Both the position numbers and the translations under genes were made by a program. Under the pieces are notes generated by a model. The model was not told the DNA's origin and searched no databases. It saw only the letters and a program-made list of their open reading frames with translations. A stretch of DNA of 64,000 bases, taken from Rehmannia glutinosa (lineage: Eukaryota > Streptophyta > Magnoliopsida > Lamiales > Orobanchaceae). This document shows, piece after piece, positions 33,351 to 45,294 of the stretch (positions within the stretch are counted from its first letter, which is position 1; each line of letters begins with the position of its first letter). The stretch spans positions 94,192,616 to 94,256,615 of the forward strand of contig CM071924.1 of assembly GCA_016081115.2 (NCBI GenBank). Reading direction: 5' to 3'.

Positions 33351-36300
33351 TTAATGGGAGACGGATTTCTTAAAGGTTTTGTTCATTCCCGACATCCGCC
33401 GCGTGGTGATTAATGCCTGAACGACGCGTGGTGGGTCGCCATAATGACGGATACGTGGCATCTTGTGGTTGGACCAATCTTGCGCAGAATCGAAAAAGGT
33501 GCGTCGATTCATGTCGGCGGGCGTGGGGACGCGGCGTTCTCGACATGTTTGACGGCTTTTGAGTTTAAAAGGCACGTCTTTTCGAATAAACGTTTCGTTT
33601 ATCGAGGAAACTTCATCTATAAATACCTCTTTTTCCCTCCATTATCCACTTTTGCATCCATTAACCTTCGAGCCAGAGTGACTAAGACCGAGCAGAAATT
33701 TCGGGTCGGCTTCCAAAGTTCGAGACTCAAACTTAGGTATTTTTTCAAACACTCTCCTTTACCTATAAAATGTCTTCTTTTGAGGATAGTAGGAGTCGTA
33801 GTTATAGTGTAGAGGTTGAAATGAAAGATCCCCCTCTGAACCTTCTGTTTATTTCCCACCAGCACGGCCATCTCCGCCTCATAGTCCGAGCATCATTCAG
33901 ATATCTTCTCCAGATTCTTCTCGAGGTGGAATATTTTTGGAGCGGACGCATACTGTTTTTTATCCGACGCCAATGACCGTTTTTAGAGAAGGAACGGTGT
34001 ATCAACCCGGACTGGCACAAGAGAGTTCCGACGAAGGATCTCCAAGCACGATCTTAGCGTGCTCGAGGAAGAAAGAGAATATGGGCCCATCAAAGCCGGA
34101 ACGTGACAATGCGGAGCGGGTAGATGAACCCTCCGGTGATTCGAGGTTGGAGAGGCCACTAGGGCCCATGGGCCATCGTAATGGCGACGGCCGGCAAGGA
34201 GGAGGTCCTCATCTTCGTGTCGAGCCTCGGTGGACGCCGAGTGATATAAACGATATCCCGAGCATGCTGATGATCCGGGAGGTGGAAGAGTTCCCATGAG
34301 GTATCGTATTCCAAGTGGCGTCAATTTTTGGGTACCGGATGGTGCGGAGTTCCTCATTACCCACCACCAGTGGTTGCTTGGCCGTATTTGCCGCCACCTT
34401 TCAATACGGGTTGAGATTTCCACTCTGCGCTTTCCTTACGCGGTGGTTTTTGCAAGTGGGGCATGCATCCGACCAGTGCACCCTATTTCTTGGGGCGGGA
34501 TCATCGGCCTTGGTGATGTTCCACCTAGAAAAATATCCTCGCCCCAAATTCAAAGAGATGAATGAGCTCTTTATATGGCGAGCGACTTCATCTCGGGGTC
34601 AGCCGTCCGGTGGTATTATGTACAAACCCGACCGGGGTATTCGGACGGCTTGGTGGAAGGTCTCCCTTCATCTTTGAAGGAGTGGAAGGATAAGTGGCTC
34701 TGGGTGAGCGGCGAGTGGCAAGCTCGCGTGGGAGATGGAGAAATGGAAACTGTTCTTCATCCTCCATCAAATTTTGTTTTTGGCTACAGTTAGTTTATCT
34801 TTTCTCCTTTCTCTCGCTTTTGCTTTTTCTTTTTTTCCTTTTGTAATTGATTTTTGTCTTTTTACCTTTACAGAGAACCGGGCATCAAAGGGGCCTCTGT
34901 CGACCACCTTTATTCGAAGGCTGGAAAACATCCAGGCCCGGGGCATCATGGACATGCGGATTGAGAGGTTGGCTACCGAGGCCAACTTGGCCACAGCTGG
35001 GTTGAGGCCTGCTCTGCCCGCCGACCCCGAAACCAAGGGGACGGCTCGGGACGAGGCGGCTGAGCGGGAGGTGGAGGTTGAGAGAGAGACTCAGCAGAAC
35101 CCTCCCAATAATGAAGAAGTACGGCCCCATTCTCCGGGGGAGCAGCCGGCGAGAACAGAGCGAGCTGCGTCGTCTCCTGCGACGGCTAGTCCTGTGGGCA
35201 GATCATCTGCGCCCATTGGGAAAACACAGACTCCAGAGCCGCCGAGTGCGGCTGCCGTTCGAGGTAAACATTGTCTTTTTACACTTCCTTTTGAAATGTT
35301 ATTTCGTCTTCTTTTGACCTTTTAACGGTGGATCTGCTTTTTGTAGGGTGTGGTTTGGATTTGCGTGCACGCACGCTTGCAGCGTGAGGAACACGGCCGC
35401 GCGGCGAACTCTGGCGACTGCCGGTCGCCCTGTAGATGCGGAGGCGGCTCGGAGAGCAGATATCCGGGCCGGTAAACGTCCCGCTGATGGAGTGCCGGAG
35501 GCTGTGGAGCCTCCTCTTCAAAGGAGAAGAGGAGGGATTGTGTTGGAGGAGCCCGGGCAGACTGAAGGGGTTGGTCAAACGGCGCCGAACATCCGAACAG
35601 CCCCTAAGGGAGAGGTCCGCGAACTTTCTCGGATGACTTCGGCGGGAAGGTCACTTCATCCCTCCAAGTCAAGTGAGAGATGAATATTGTGAGGAATGAT
35701 TGGACTACGCCTCGATGGTTTGTGGAATTTGTTCGATGTGTCATGCCACGGAAGAGCGATCGAGAATTTTACCGGAGGCGGGTCGGGCGCGATGAGTGTC
35801 CCGGCTCGTGCCTGGACAAAAGGCATCGAGCAGTGCGCTCGGAGATCAAGCCAAGAACAAATTGATGACGCCATGGCAATGTCGGGGCGGATGATTGGGC
35901 TTTTATGGCATGCGATTGGGGAACTCGCGAGCTAGAGAAAAATACGCCCGATCCGGAAAGGCGGCACGGGACCCGCAGGAGGCCTATGCTACCCTTCAAG
36001 GGGGTACAAGAATCGTTAAAGACCCAGCGGATGAGGCTACGGCTCGGGCCAATCCGAGAGAGAGAAAGCTGCTGCGAGGGCCGAGGCGAGCGAGATCGGG
36101 CCCGTAGGGGTGAAGAGGAGCTTAGGGCTAAGGTTGCCGAGCTAGAACGTCTTCGCCACCGCCGGCCGAGGAAATGGAGAGGCGTCTTCAGCGTGCACGA
36201 GACAGAGAGGCCGGAAAACTACTCGTCGACAAATTGAAGAAGCTCGCACACAGCCGTTGAAGCTTACAAGGACTCGAGGAGTATGCATTTATGTTAACTC

Positions 36301-36571
36301 ATGCCGCGACGACCAGCCTTAAAGAAATCCTTGATCCGTTTAAAGCGGGCGGATCATTGCTCGGCTTGAAGAAGATTTAGCCCTTTTGGAGGCTGATCTC
36401 GATGCTCTCCATCCGAGCTTTTCCGAGGCCCCCAATGTTCAAGGCTCGCCTCATCCGGACGACGAAGAAGTTGCCTCCAGCGGTGCCGTTGAAATTCCGC
36501 CCCCTGCTCGTCTTAATGTTATTTTTGCCCTTTTTATTTACAAGCTTTCATATGTACTCGTAGGGAGGTGA
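33351..36571 (+). pseudogene. Antisense ORF block of the Tat element
   Basis: Genes-like sequence opposite to pol. Pieces: 33776-34300 (start MSSFEDSRSRSYSVEVEMKD, then a Pro/Ser-rich part); 34296-34790, a conserved domain with GVNFWVP, LRFPL-like, MNELFIWRATSSRGQPSG and KDKWLWVSGEWQARVGDGEM; then 34874-35265 and 35346-36240, an Ala/Arg/Glu-rich, probably coiled-coil part. Intron-like gaps with AG acceptors (TTTACAG before 34874, TTTGTAG before 35347) suggest the original gene was spliced. The domain resembles the plant 'putative gypsy-type transposon' family and recurs at 58985-59400. Function is not known. Several frame changes make it a pseudogene. Confidence 0.65.
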
Positions 36572-36804
36572 TTTGGCCTCGTGCCTTGAAATGTAATGGG
36601 CTCCGCCCCCCCTGTGTAAATAATTTTGAAGTAGAAATGAACTTTTCTTTTTCTCACCTGCATATGTGTTTCAAGCTTTTTGTATATGTTTGGCTCTTTT
36701 CCTTTTATATCCCCAAGTATGGGGTTCGGTTCCCAGTGCTTCTGAATAAGGGGCTTTACTCGCCTTAATTGATTCTCGTACTTGGTGTATGAGCCTATTC
36801 TTTA

Positions 36805-37090
36805 TTTTGTATTTGGTACTTGGTGTATAAACCAAGTCTTCATTTTGTGCCCGGTGTGTATATCGGGTCTTTGTTTTGTGCTCGGTGCGTAACCAAGTCT
36901 TTGTTTTGTGCTCGGTGCGTAACCAAGTCTTTGTTTTGTGCTCGGTGCGTAACTAAGTCTTTGTTTTGTGCTCGGTGCGTAACCAAGTCTTTGTTTTGTG
37001 CTCGGTGCATAACCAAGTCTTTGTTTTGTGCTCGGTGCGTAACCAAGTCTTTGTTTTGTGCTCGGTGCGTAACCAAGTCTTTGTTTTGTA
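36805..37090. repeat. 30-bp tandem repeat in the Tat spacer
   Basis: Seven near-identical 30-bp units (36871-37080), each beginning TTGTTTTGTGCTCGGTGC, with degenerate units on both sides. There are no unique spacers between them. The reading frame stays open through the array because the unit is 30 bp. Confidence 0.95.
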
Positions 37091-37312
37091 AGAATAGATC
37101 CGCATTGTGGGCGGGTTGCCTTCTTTTTTTTTATCGTGCAGAGGACGTACCTAAGATGACTTTTCAGCCTTCAGCTTCAGCTGAGGCAATTTTTACTGTC
37201 CTCGGCACATAGCCGAGGTGAATAAGAACTTCGTTTCCCTTTAGAGAGCTCACAAAATATCAGATGAAAGGATAATCCCTTGGAATCCTAACTGGGTCAT
37301 AAACCGAGATCT

Positions 37313-38620
37313 TTATTGATAATACCGTTTCAGGTATGCTACATTCCATGGATGCATGAATTTTTCTCCACTCAAATATTCTAGCTGGTACGCCCCACCA
37401 GATAAAACGTGGCTGACCCGAAATGGGCCCTCCCAGGTTGGCTTCAATGGGTTGGGTTCAACACCCGTTATCTTTTTCAACACAAGGTCGCCGACCAGAA
37501 ATCTCCTTTCCTTTACTTTCGAATTGTAGTACCTTTCGCTCCTTTGTTTATACACGGTGTTTTTCATCTCGGCATTGCACCTTTTTTCTTCGAGCAGATC
37601 TAGCTCGGTTCAGAGCGCAGCCTCATTGCCGTCTTTAGAAAAATTTGCAATTCTGAAGGTAGGGGCTCCAATCTCAACAGAGTCACCGCCTCTTCCATAA
37701 GCCAAAGAAAAAGGTGTTTCTCCGGTGGCCGTTCGATGCGTGCTTCGTATGACCACGATGACACCGGGTAATTCCTCCGGCCAATTTCCCTTAGATTCCT
37801 CCAATCTCGCCTTCAAGGTATACTTGAGTATTTTATTAATGGCCTCAACTTGTCCGTTCGACTGGGGATGGTATGGAGTTGAGAAGTGGTTTTTGATGCG
37901 GAAGCCCTCACAAAAATTTCGAAACCTCCGGTTATCGAATTGTTTCCCATTGTATGTAACGATCGAATGTGGTATCCCAAATCTACAGATAATGGACTTC
38001 CATACAAAGCTCACAATCTTTTCCTCATCTATTTTCGCCAGAGGCTCCGCCTAGGCCTATTTTGTGAAATAATCCGCCGCCACAATGGCATACTTGACGC
38101 CCCCTTTGCTAGTGGGGAGTGGTCCAATGAGGTCCATTCCCCATTTGGCAAATGGCCATGGACTAAATACGGAGGTAAGTTGTTCAGGATGATATCTAAC
38201 CTGTGGTGCGAATCTTTGGCATCTTTCACATCTTTTGACGAGATCGGTTGCATCCTTTTTTAGGGATGGCCAGTAGTATCCTTGCCGTATTAATTTATAA
38301 GCTAATGTCTGGCCCCCGACGTGGTTTCCGCATATTCCCTCGTGAACCTCTTGAAGTGCATAATCCGCATCTGTCTCGGAAAGGCACCGTAGGAGTGGGA
38401 CGGAGTATCCTCTTTTATACAGGACGCCGTCCACAAGTGTAAACCGAGCCGCTTGGGTTCGTAGTGTTCTGGCTTCAGCTTTGTTTTCAGGTTGAACTCC
38501 TTTTTCTAAATATTGAATGATTGGGGTCATCCAGTGCCTCAGCGTTTTTGATTGTATATATCTTCTTTGCGTCAAGTGATGGGGCAGATAGTTGTGTGAC
38601 AGTGACATCCACGATGGCAT
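37313..38620 (-). pseudogene. Integrase of the Tat element
   Basis: Minus strand order. 38620-38057 carries the zinc-binding H2C2 region (VHEGICGNHVGGQTLAYKLI, CERCQRFA) and the core start (WGMDLIGPLP, YAIVAADYFTK). 38014-37610 carries the rest of the core (FGIPHSIVTYNGKQFDN, YHPQSNGQVEAINKILK; the D and E of the DD35E triad are visible). 37567-37313 is the C-terminal part (RRFLVGDLVLKKI, WEGPFRVSHVL, YQLEYLSG). A short gap with a stop near 38050 and a frame change near 37600 split it. Confidence 0.88.
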
Positions 38621-38930
38621 CCGTCCCTGGGCTGGAACCGAGTCGAGCTAAGGCATCTGCCTGCATGTTCTCGGCTCGGGGCACATGCAAGACTTTTGTC
38701 TTGAAGTATGATAATCTCTTCTTGACCAAGTCCAAATATTGTGCAATTTTTTGCTCTTTCGCTTCGTACTCACCGTTTATTTGATGAACAACCAGCTGAG
38801 AATCACTGTGTACCAATAGTTGTTTTAGGCCCATAGAAGTGCCATCTCTAAGCTTGCGAGAAGTGCCTCGTATTCGGCCGTTGTTCGTTGCGGGAATCAA
38901 ATCGTGCGGCCGAGCAAGAGCACTTTTCAT
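38487..38930 (-). pseudogene. Second (plant-type) RNase H of the Tat element
   Basis: RVT_3-type RNase H fold: LRDGTSMGLKQLLVHSDSQL, VVHQINGEYEAKEQKIAQYL, VPRAENMQADALARLG. The N-terminal strand with its first acidic residue is in a broken frame just upstream (about 39000-38900). Presence of this second domain after the usual RNase H defines the Tat group. Confidence 0.85.
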
Positions 38931-39017
38931 TTGGATCGATTATCACGATTCCGCCGCTCGGCTGCGTGGAAGAGCCACAACGAACAATTTCCATTCTTGG
39001 TCTTCCATAACTTCCAA

Positions 39018-40260
39018 TCATATGGAAGGTGTGAATTCGGCCACAAAGTCGGCTAAAGCTTGTCCTTTTATTGCTATACGTGGTTCGTATATAATATCAA
39101 ACTGACTGAGTTCGACGGCCCATTTAATCATCCAACCAGAAGTATCGGGTCGGTGTAGTACTTGCTTCAGTGGGTAGTTCGTCAAGACTATAATCTTGTG
39201 CTCTAGAAAATATGGACGGAGTTTCCGCGCCGCAGTGACTAGTGAATAAGCCAATTTTTCCATTGGTGGATAGCAGAGCTCGGCGTCATGTAACGCTTGA
39301 CTGGTGTAATAGACTGGATGTTGAATAGAACCATCTAACCTGATTAACACCGAGCTGATGGCGTATTCGGATACCGCCAAGTACAAATATAAGTCCTCCC
39401 CTTGGGTAGGTTTTTGCAATATAGGAATTGAAGAAAGGTCTTGGTTTGAGAGATTCAAAGGCGGTTTGTGCTTGCTCGTTCCATTAAAAATTTTTGCCCT
39501 TTTTATAATCTCAAAGAAAGGTTTGCACTTGTCCGTGGATCGCGAAACAAATCGGTTAAGGGCGGCCAATCGTCTGTTAGGCTTTGTACCCTCTTTCGAG
39601 TTCGGGGTTCTAGATCCATGATGGCTTTTATTTTGTCCGGTTAGCTTGATTCCCCTTTGGCTGACCATATACCCCAAAAATTTACCCGAGCTGACCCTAA
39701 ACGTACACTTTCTCGGGTTTAACATCATCTTGTACTCTCTCAAAACAGCAAACATTTTATTAAGATCGTTTAGATGATCGGATATGTACTGATGATTTTA
39801 CCAACATATCATCTACATAGACTTCCATAGTGTGACCTATCATTTTCTCAAACATCTTATTTACTAACCTTTGGTAGGTCGCACGATTCTTCACCCGAAG
39901 GGCATCATCTTGTAATAGTAAATTCCACGAGCGAGAAAGAATGATGTATTTTTTCGTCATCCGGGTGCATTCGTATCTGGTTGTAACCCGAGTATGCATC
40001 CATGAAGCTCATCGGCTCGTGTCCGCCGTGGCATCTACCATATAATCAATATTTGGCAATGGATAAGCGTCCTTAGGGCATGCCTTGTTCGGTCGGTAAA
40101 ATCCACGCCTGCGCGCCACATCGCCATTGCTCTTCTTTACTAAAACAGATTGGCAACCCATCGGGGTAGAGAGCTTCCGGATGAATTGATTATCTATCAA
40201 CTTGTTAACCTCGGCCTCGAGTCTTTGCTTGTCTGTCGGGGCGAGCTTGCGCTTTTTCTC
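39018..40260 (-). pseudogene. Reverse transcriptase and first RNase H of the Tat element
   Basis: RT begins about 40200 (FIRKLSTPMG, QSVLVKKSNGD, NKACPKDAYPLPNIDYMVDA). It continues in changed frames with the RMHP-like segment near 39960 and the catalytic VYVDDMLVKS (about 39830), then LNPRKCTFRVSSGKFLGYMV. RNase H (39600-39018) shows YLYLAVSEYAISSVLIRLDG and RPYFLEHKIIVLTNYPLKQV. At least four frame changes interrupt it. Confidence 0.88.
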
Positions 40261-40619
40261 GGATAATCGCGTAACGTTAGATCAATATTGAGGCGGTGGC
40301 ATGCATACTTAGGGTCAATTCGGGCATGTCCGCATGAGTCCATGCGAAGACGCCAAGATTATTTGCCAAAAATTCAATCAGGCTCGGTTCGGTATGGTTC
40401 GGGAGATCATGGCGACGCATTGGCGCCACCGCTTGTCTCCCGGCGTTGATTATATCAACCTGTTCTCACCGTTCCACCCATTTTCTTTTCTTGCTCTGCC
40501 CTCTTTGATTTGCGGGGCAACTCAACTTCGATGGCGGGCTCGTTCTCGATTGCCCGGCTTGCCTTCTTCCATTATTGGTTCCTTCCCGGTCAACGACACT
40601 GATTATTCTTCCCGACCGA

Positions 40620-41219
40620 TCACCATTTTCGGCTCGGGCTCCTCCTTTGGCGGGGATCGCCTTGCGTCGTTCCACCGGTTTCTCCTCGTTCCACCACGTT
40701 AATCTCCACCTGGTCGGAGTTTGAGAGAGCATTCTCGTGACTCCTTTGATTTCCTTTATGTATAGCCTCACCATCGGATGTTGGGAATTTTATACAAAAA
40801 TGATATATTGAAACGATCGCTTTTATATGATAAAGCAATGGCCTCCCAATAATAGCATTGTACTCCGAATCAGCATTGATTATTTTGAATGTTGTCATGA
40901 CGGTCCGTTTATGCAACCCTTGTCCCATTTGGATGGCCAAATCAACTTCCCCGAGCGGGACTATTCTTCCTCCTCCAAACCCCGAATCGCTATCATTGCA
41001 TGGACGGATATAGCTATCGTCTACGTTCAATCTTCGAAAGGCTCGGACGTAAATGACTGATGAGTAGCTTCCAGAGTCGATCAAAATTCTATGAACCGGA
41101 ATACCTAAGATCGGTGCAGTAATGACCAGGGGGTCAGAATGAGGGTCGACCACCTGGTCGGCATCCGCATCTGAGAACACAAAATGGCCGGCGGGATGAC
41201 CTTCTCTGATTTCCGCCAC
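40620..41219 (-). pseudogene. Aspartic protease region of the Tat element
   Basis: Minus-strand frame with HRILIDSGSYSSVIY, the retropepsin active-site region (DSG in place of the commoner DTG, as is usual in Tat elements), and YNAIIGRPLLYHIKAIVS near its end. The frame is open for 199 codons. Downstream to 40260 only broken remnants of the protease-RT linker remain. Confidence 0.85.
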
Positions 41220-41246
41220 CCAAACTTGTCTTTCGGCGTGGGCGGC

Positions 41247-43016
41247 CTATCTGACATCAGCCTTTCTTTTCCTGTTGGAGCGGCAATCTTCGGCTGTGTT
41301 AGTGTTGATTCGGTTCACACTCGACATCATAAGGATCTCCCTACCCTGGTTCTCGGTCGGTGGTGGTGGCAGGAGAGCTGGATTGGTTATGCGCTCTGGG
41401 TTAACACCTTGAGTCAGTGCCGGTTGGGGTGGTAGTTCATGAACGTATCTTTTGAGACCGCCTTGCCGAACTATACGCATAATTTCTCTGATTAGATCTC
41501 GGCATTCATCGGTATCGTGACCTATTGATTTATGATAGGCACAATATCGACGTGAATCTAATTTTGTCGGCTCGACCTTCAAAGGCCGAGCCGGAGATAA
41601 TAAATTCAGACCTTGTACTTCATTCCATATGGCTGATGGAGTGTGGGTCAAAGTACACCTCAATGCGGCAACTTCGGCTCGCGTTTCCTAGCGAGCCCTA
41701 AATCCAGTGGTCGGGTTTTCCGAGAACGGTCTAAATCCCGACCCCGGCCCAACCGCTGATTCTTTCTTTCTGTCCTTTCTCACGCCCCCTGATCGGTACT
41801 CGGGGCGGTTACTCGCCATGGCTTCCTCCACGCAAAATATGGCGTTCGCGCGGATCGAAATTCTTGGTGCGAGGTCGCCCCGATTCATGAATAGAGTAGT
41901 TAAACCAAGTTTCGGGGGCAAGGCCAGCCATGGCTGCAATTAAAATGGCGTCATCCGACACTGGTTTCATCTCTCGAACTTGCTTATTGAATCGAGAGAT
42001 ATAGCTTTTCAGGGGCTCGTCCTTCCCTTGTTTGATGTTTACAAGGGAATCCTTAGGCGCAGCTCGGACTTTGGACGTTAAGAAATGTGTTGTAAAGGCG
42101 GAGGCCAAATCCTTCCATGCCGAATGGACCCCTGTGGTAGGGTCCTAAACCAACGGTGGGCTTTATCGCCGAGAGTTAATGGGAAGGCCTGCGCAGAGGA
42201 TGGCATCACTAGGATCATATCCTTCCATCCATGCTAGGTACTTATGGACGTGAGTGGTTGGGTCGGTTTCCCCATTGTATAGACCGACTTGGGGAATTTT
42301 CAACTTCGGTGGTAGCGGAGTCGCCAAGATACCAGTGGAGAATAGAGACATAACGGGTTGGTTCGTCGCTTGGATGGTCTCGATACGGTTCACCTTCGGA
42401 TCACCTTCCAATTCATTCAAACGACGCAAAGCGTTGAATCTCTGTATCCCTTTCTCGTCACCGTAGATTAGGGCCTTGGGTGCAGTTGACCCTAGCGATT
42501 CCCTGCTCATCCTAAACCGCGAAGTCGGGAACTTATTGATCGGGCGGGCGTAAAGGATCAATTCCTAGTCGTCCGGCGAACATCGAGTGGGTGCGGCGAT
42601 GTCGTGTTGGCTCGATAATGATTCCGCTTACACGACTTTGCCGCTTCCTCATCTTCCCTGTGGCCGCCGCTTACATTACGGCGGACGCTACTGCTCATTA
42701 CCCGAATCGCTTCTTGGGCTTCATTGTGAAGAGGCCCGTGGAGTTGAGGATTAATATTAACATTTAGTTGTGGGTTGAGTGGGTTGGTATTTGCAAGGAG
42801 TGGAGGAGGTGCTTGAGAGTTTGTGGTAGCGAGAGTTTGTGATATGAGTTGGTTCATTTGCTGTACAAAAGTTGGGTTGGCAATTAGGCGAGCGAAGGGG
42901 AATAAAGTAGTGCTCCCCGCTACATGCGGAGCATATTTTGGCCATTAGTAGTCCGCCGCTTGGTTGTTCAAATGTTGCTCTTCAGTCAAGCGAGCATTTC
43001 TCGACTGTTGACTCAT
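41247..43016 (-). pseudogene. Gag of the Tat element
   Basis: Starts at the ATG at 43016 (MSQQSRNARLTEEQHLN), with an early stop near 42948. Then the proline/asparagine-rich part (42857-42560), the LPPKLKIPQVGLYNGETDP block (42260), the Retrotrans_gag region (42108-41809; FTTHFLTSK, IKQGKDEPLKSYISRFN) and a zinc-knuckle-like RYCAYHKSIGHDTDECRDL (about 41550). Four or more frame changes. Confidence 0.85.
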
Positions 43017-43110
43017 TTTGTCTATTATGGAAAGGATCAACGGTAAACTTTTACCTGGTTTTCACTTAACTTGCTTTTGCTTGGAACTCTGACTGGACCA
43101 ATACGGTGCC

Positions 43111-43128
43111 CTCCTTCTAGCGCCAATT
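43111..43128 (-). other. Primer-binding site of the Tat element
   Basis: Minus strand reads AATTGGCGCTAGAAGGAGGG directly after the LTR end CAACA. The matching tRNA was not determined. Confidence 0.6.
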
Positions 43129-43771
43129 TGTTGACGTGCGTTTTGGTCAACAAGCAAAAATATGTAAAAGATTTAACACGTGGAAATATAAACGTGCGTA
43201 ACGTGTGTTTATTTATTGCTAATTCTGCCTTTTTTGCATAATGCCGAGCCGAATTATTGGGGTCGGTCTTTCTTACAATCTTGCTCCCTCTTTTTTTTTT
43301 TTTCTCTTTTCCTTTCCTTTTTATCTCTATCAGCCTTTTTATACCCCTTTGAGTAAGTGGGTTTACAATAGTCATCTTTGCACTAACTAGTCATTAATTG
43401 GTAAAATAATTAAAGAAAGACACATTTCCCTCTCTAACTGTGCATGTCAGTCAAATCTTGCCACTTGTCGACTTCTCTTTATAACTTTCTGACATGTGGC
43501 AGTTTCTGATACCAATAAAGCGTTAAGCATGGGCAAGTGATTATTTTTATGAGTCTGTCGCGCATGCGTTTCTCGCCGAAATTTGTGCTCGGGGCTCGGA
43601 GCTCGGATCTCGGCAGTTATGCTGTGGTTGAGCTCGGTAGTGGGCGAGCCTAATCGTGACGTGTCGCCACAAGACCGCACATCGATCGCGTCACCCATAG
43701 GTCCCCCACTCGGACGTGTGCTGGACTGATGACGTGGATTAATTTCTTCCAGCTCGGCTCGGGTGTCATCA
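43129..43771 (-). repeat. 5' LTR of the Tat element
   Basis: Plus strand runs from TGTTGACGTGCG to GGTGTCATCA and pairs with 32638-33277. The TATA and start site for element transcription should lie in this copy. Confidence 0.93.
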
Positions 43772-43790
43772 ATATATATATATAATATGA

Positions 43791-44376
43791 TAGGAATAGC
43801 AAAATCTCCGTAGGTAACGATCTCCATTGGTACCCGAATAAAATGGGATGGCGAAACCCCAATTAATTAATAGATGAGTTTGAATGGAGATTCCCTACTT
43901 CTCTAGAATCGGGGTGGGATGATATTTATATCCCTGTCCCGTTCCGGTCCTCGTTCCCATTTAAATAAAACAGATCAGATTCCCCATCTCATCCATATTT
44001 CCCGAATATATAAACACACAAATATACATATATATTATTTATCTATTATTAGTATTAATTATATTTATAATATTTTATTTTATTAATTCTGAAATTTATA
44101 AAACCATCAAGTCTTTTTAATTTTACTTGTACAAATTAGGGATTTATATTATTTATATTTATATTAATTATTGGTTATTTTAAGTAAATTATTTTGTAAG
44201 TTTTTTTTATTAATAAATAGAAAATAGGAAATCGATTCAAAGCAGCGACCTCGTTCCCGAAGAATTCTTCATCTCCATCCGAAATACCCAATGGGAACAA
44301 TGGTATTAGAGATGAGATTTTAGGATAAGGATGATATGTTCAATACCAACCCCATTCTCGTCCACTATCATCCCTA
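43791..44376. mobile_element. hAT-like element with TAGGRATR ends
   Basis: 586 bp, from TAGGAATAGC to TATCATCCCTA, flanked by TAATATGA (43783-43790) and TATTATGA (44377-44384), an 8-bp duplication with one mismatch. The copy 2 flank has an uninterrupted ATAATATGATGG (about 58407). No gene. Confidence 0.75.
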
Positions 44377-45145
44377 TATTATGATGGCTCTTCTATTTTT
44401 TTATTTAGTATTCAAACACGGTTGTCACGCTTACAGGCGATTAGCCGATTATGACTCCTAATAGCTATCTTAGGACTTAAAACATTATGATATTATTTGA
44501 ACATACTAATCAACGTTAAATGTTCAAAACATTTTTTTCTCAAAAAAATAAGTCAAAACATTTTTAGAAAATATATTATTTTGTTATGATTAGTAGGGTT
44601 TTATGTTGGCCATATAATTTTACAATAATATTTGACATTAGGATTGAGTGACAAACATTTTGTGAGAATGAATCTTATTTTGAATAAGTATTAATCAAAC
44701 ATGTTTTCATTTTAAAAGAAGAAAAACATTTTTTCAAAACAAATGCAAACTATCGAGGAGAACGTGTGCAGGGCTTCCATGGACATGAGGAAAGTTGGGC
44801 CCATTCAATTCGACCCAAACTAATTAAACCAATTTAACATAAATTGGGTCCAACCCAATAAGTCTAGCAATATATCAATGGTCCAAACTTATGTTGCCAA
44901 CTCTAGCCACGCTATCACTTTATCAAAAAAATACAAGCCCATTAAATTACCTTTTGCAGAAAAATTGGGCTTACCCTTTAAATATGCAAAGAAATTTTTA
45001 GTCCATGCTCCATCAAGTTATCAAAGAAAATAATTTATAGAATAAATGTCTAGTTTTATTTAATTGAAACGGGCATCCTCCTAGAAAATTATGTAGGGCT
45101 TATATGGATGTATTTTTATATCCAATTTCTAATTTATAGTATTGA
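44377..45145. other. Duplicated upstream flank of copy 1, no gene
   Basis: Matches 58410-58985, for example the GGGCTTACCC and AAATTTTTAGTCCAT segments. This is the right-hand part of the duplicated unit. Confidence 0.75.
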
Positions 45146-45160
45146 GAAATGAATTTTGAA

Positions 45161-45279
45161 GGGATCAATCTTATGCTCTAGTGGTTGAGACATATGTTGT
45201 AAGGGTGAATGATCCGGGTTCGATCCCATACGGGTGTGTGTGTCCCCTCCCCAAGTTCCCCCATTGTACTCAAAAAAAA
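45161..45279 (+). mobile_element. tRNA-derived SINE
   Basis: 119 bp. RNA polymerase III box A-like CTCTAGTGGTTGAGA (about 45176) and box B GGGTTCGATCCC (45216-45227), with an A-run at the 3' end (45272-45279). Flanked by a perfect 15-bp duplication GAAATGAATTTTGAA (45146-45160, 45280-45294). Confidence 0.93.
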
Positions 45280-45294
45280 GAAATGAATTTTGAA

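Larger units (their letters stand above)
32638..43771 (-). mobile_element. Tat-lineage Gypsy LTR retrotransposon, nearly complete
   Basis: 11,134 bp with two LTRs of 640 and 643 bp and a 5-bp duplication ATATA (32633-32637, 43772-43776). Reading the minus strand from the right: LTR, primer site, gag with zinc knuckle, protease, reverse transcriptase, RNase H, a second RNase H, integrase, a tandem-repeat spacer, an antisense ORF block, polypurine tract, LTR. Two RNase H domains and an antisense ORF between pol and the 3' LTR are characteristic of the Tat group (Ogre/Retand relatives). Many frameshifts and stops break the coding parts, so it is not autonomous now. By eye the two LTRs differ at only a few per cent of positions, so the insertion is not ancient. 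Confidence 0.94.

Noticed and set aside
33444..33812. 122-codon plus-strand ORF near the Tat 3' LTR
   Set aside because: No resemblance to the antisense domain; probably leader sequence of the antisense transcript.
36805..37090. CRISPR-like array of 30-bp repeats
   Set aside because: Units are directly adjacent with no unique spacers, in plant DNA inside a retrotransposon.
45161..45279. Functional tRNA gene
   Set aside because: Box A and box B present, but the body does not close an acceptor stem, and an A-tail and TSD show it is a SINE.
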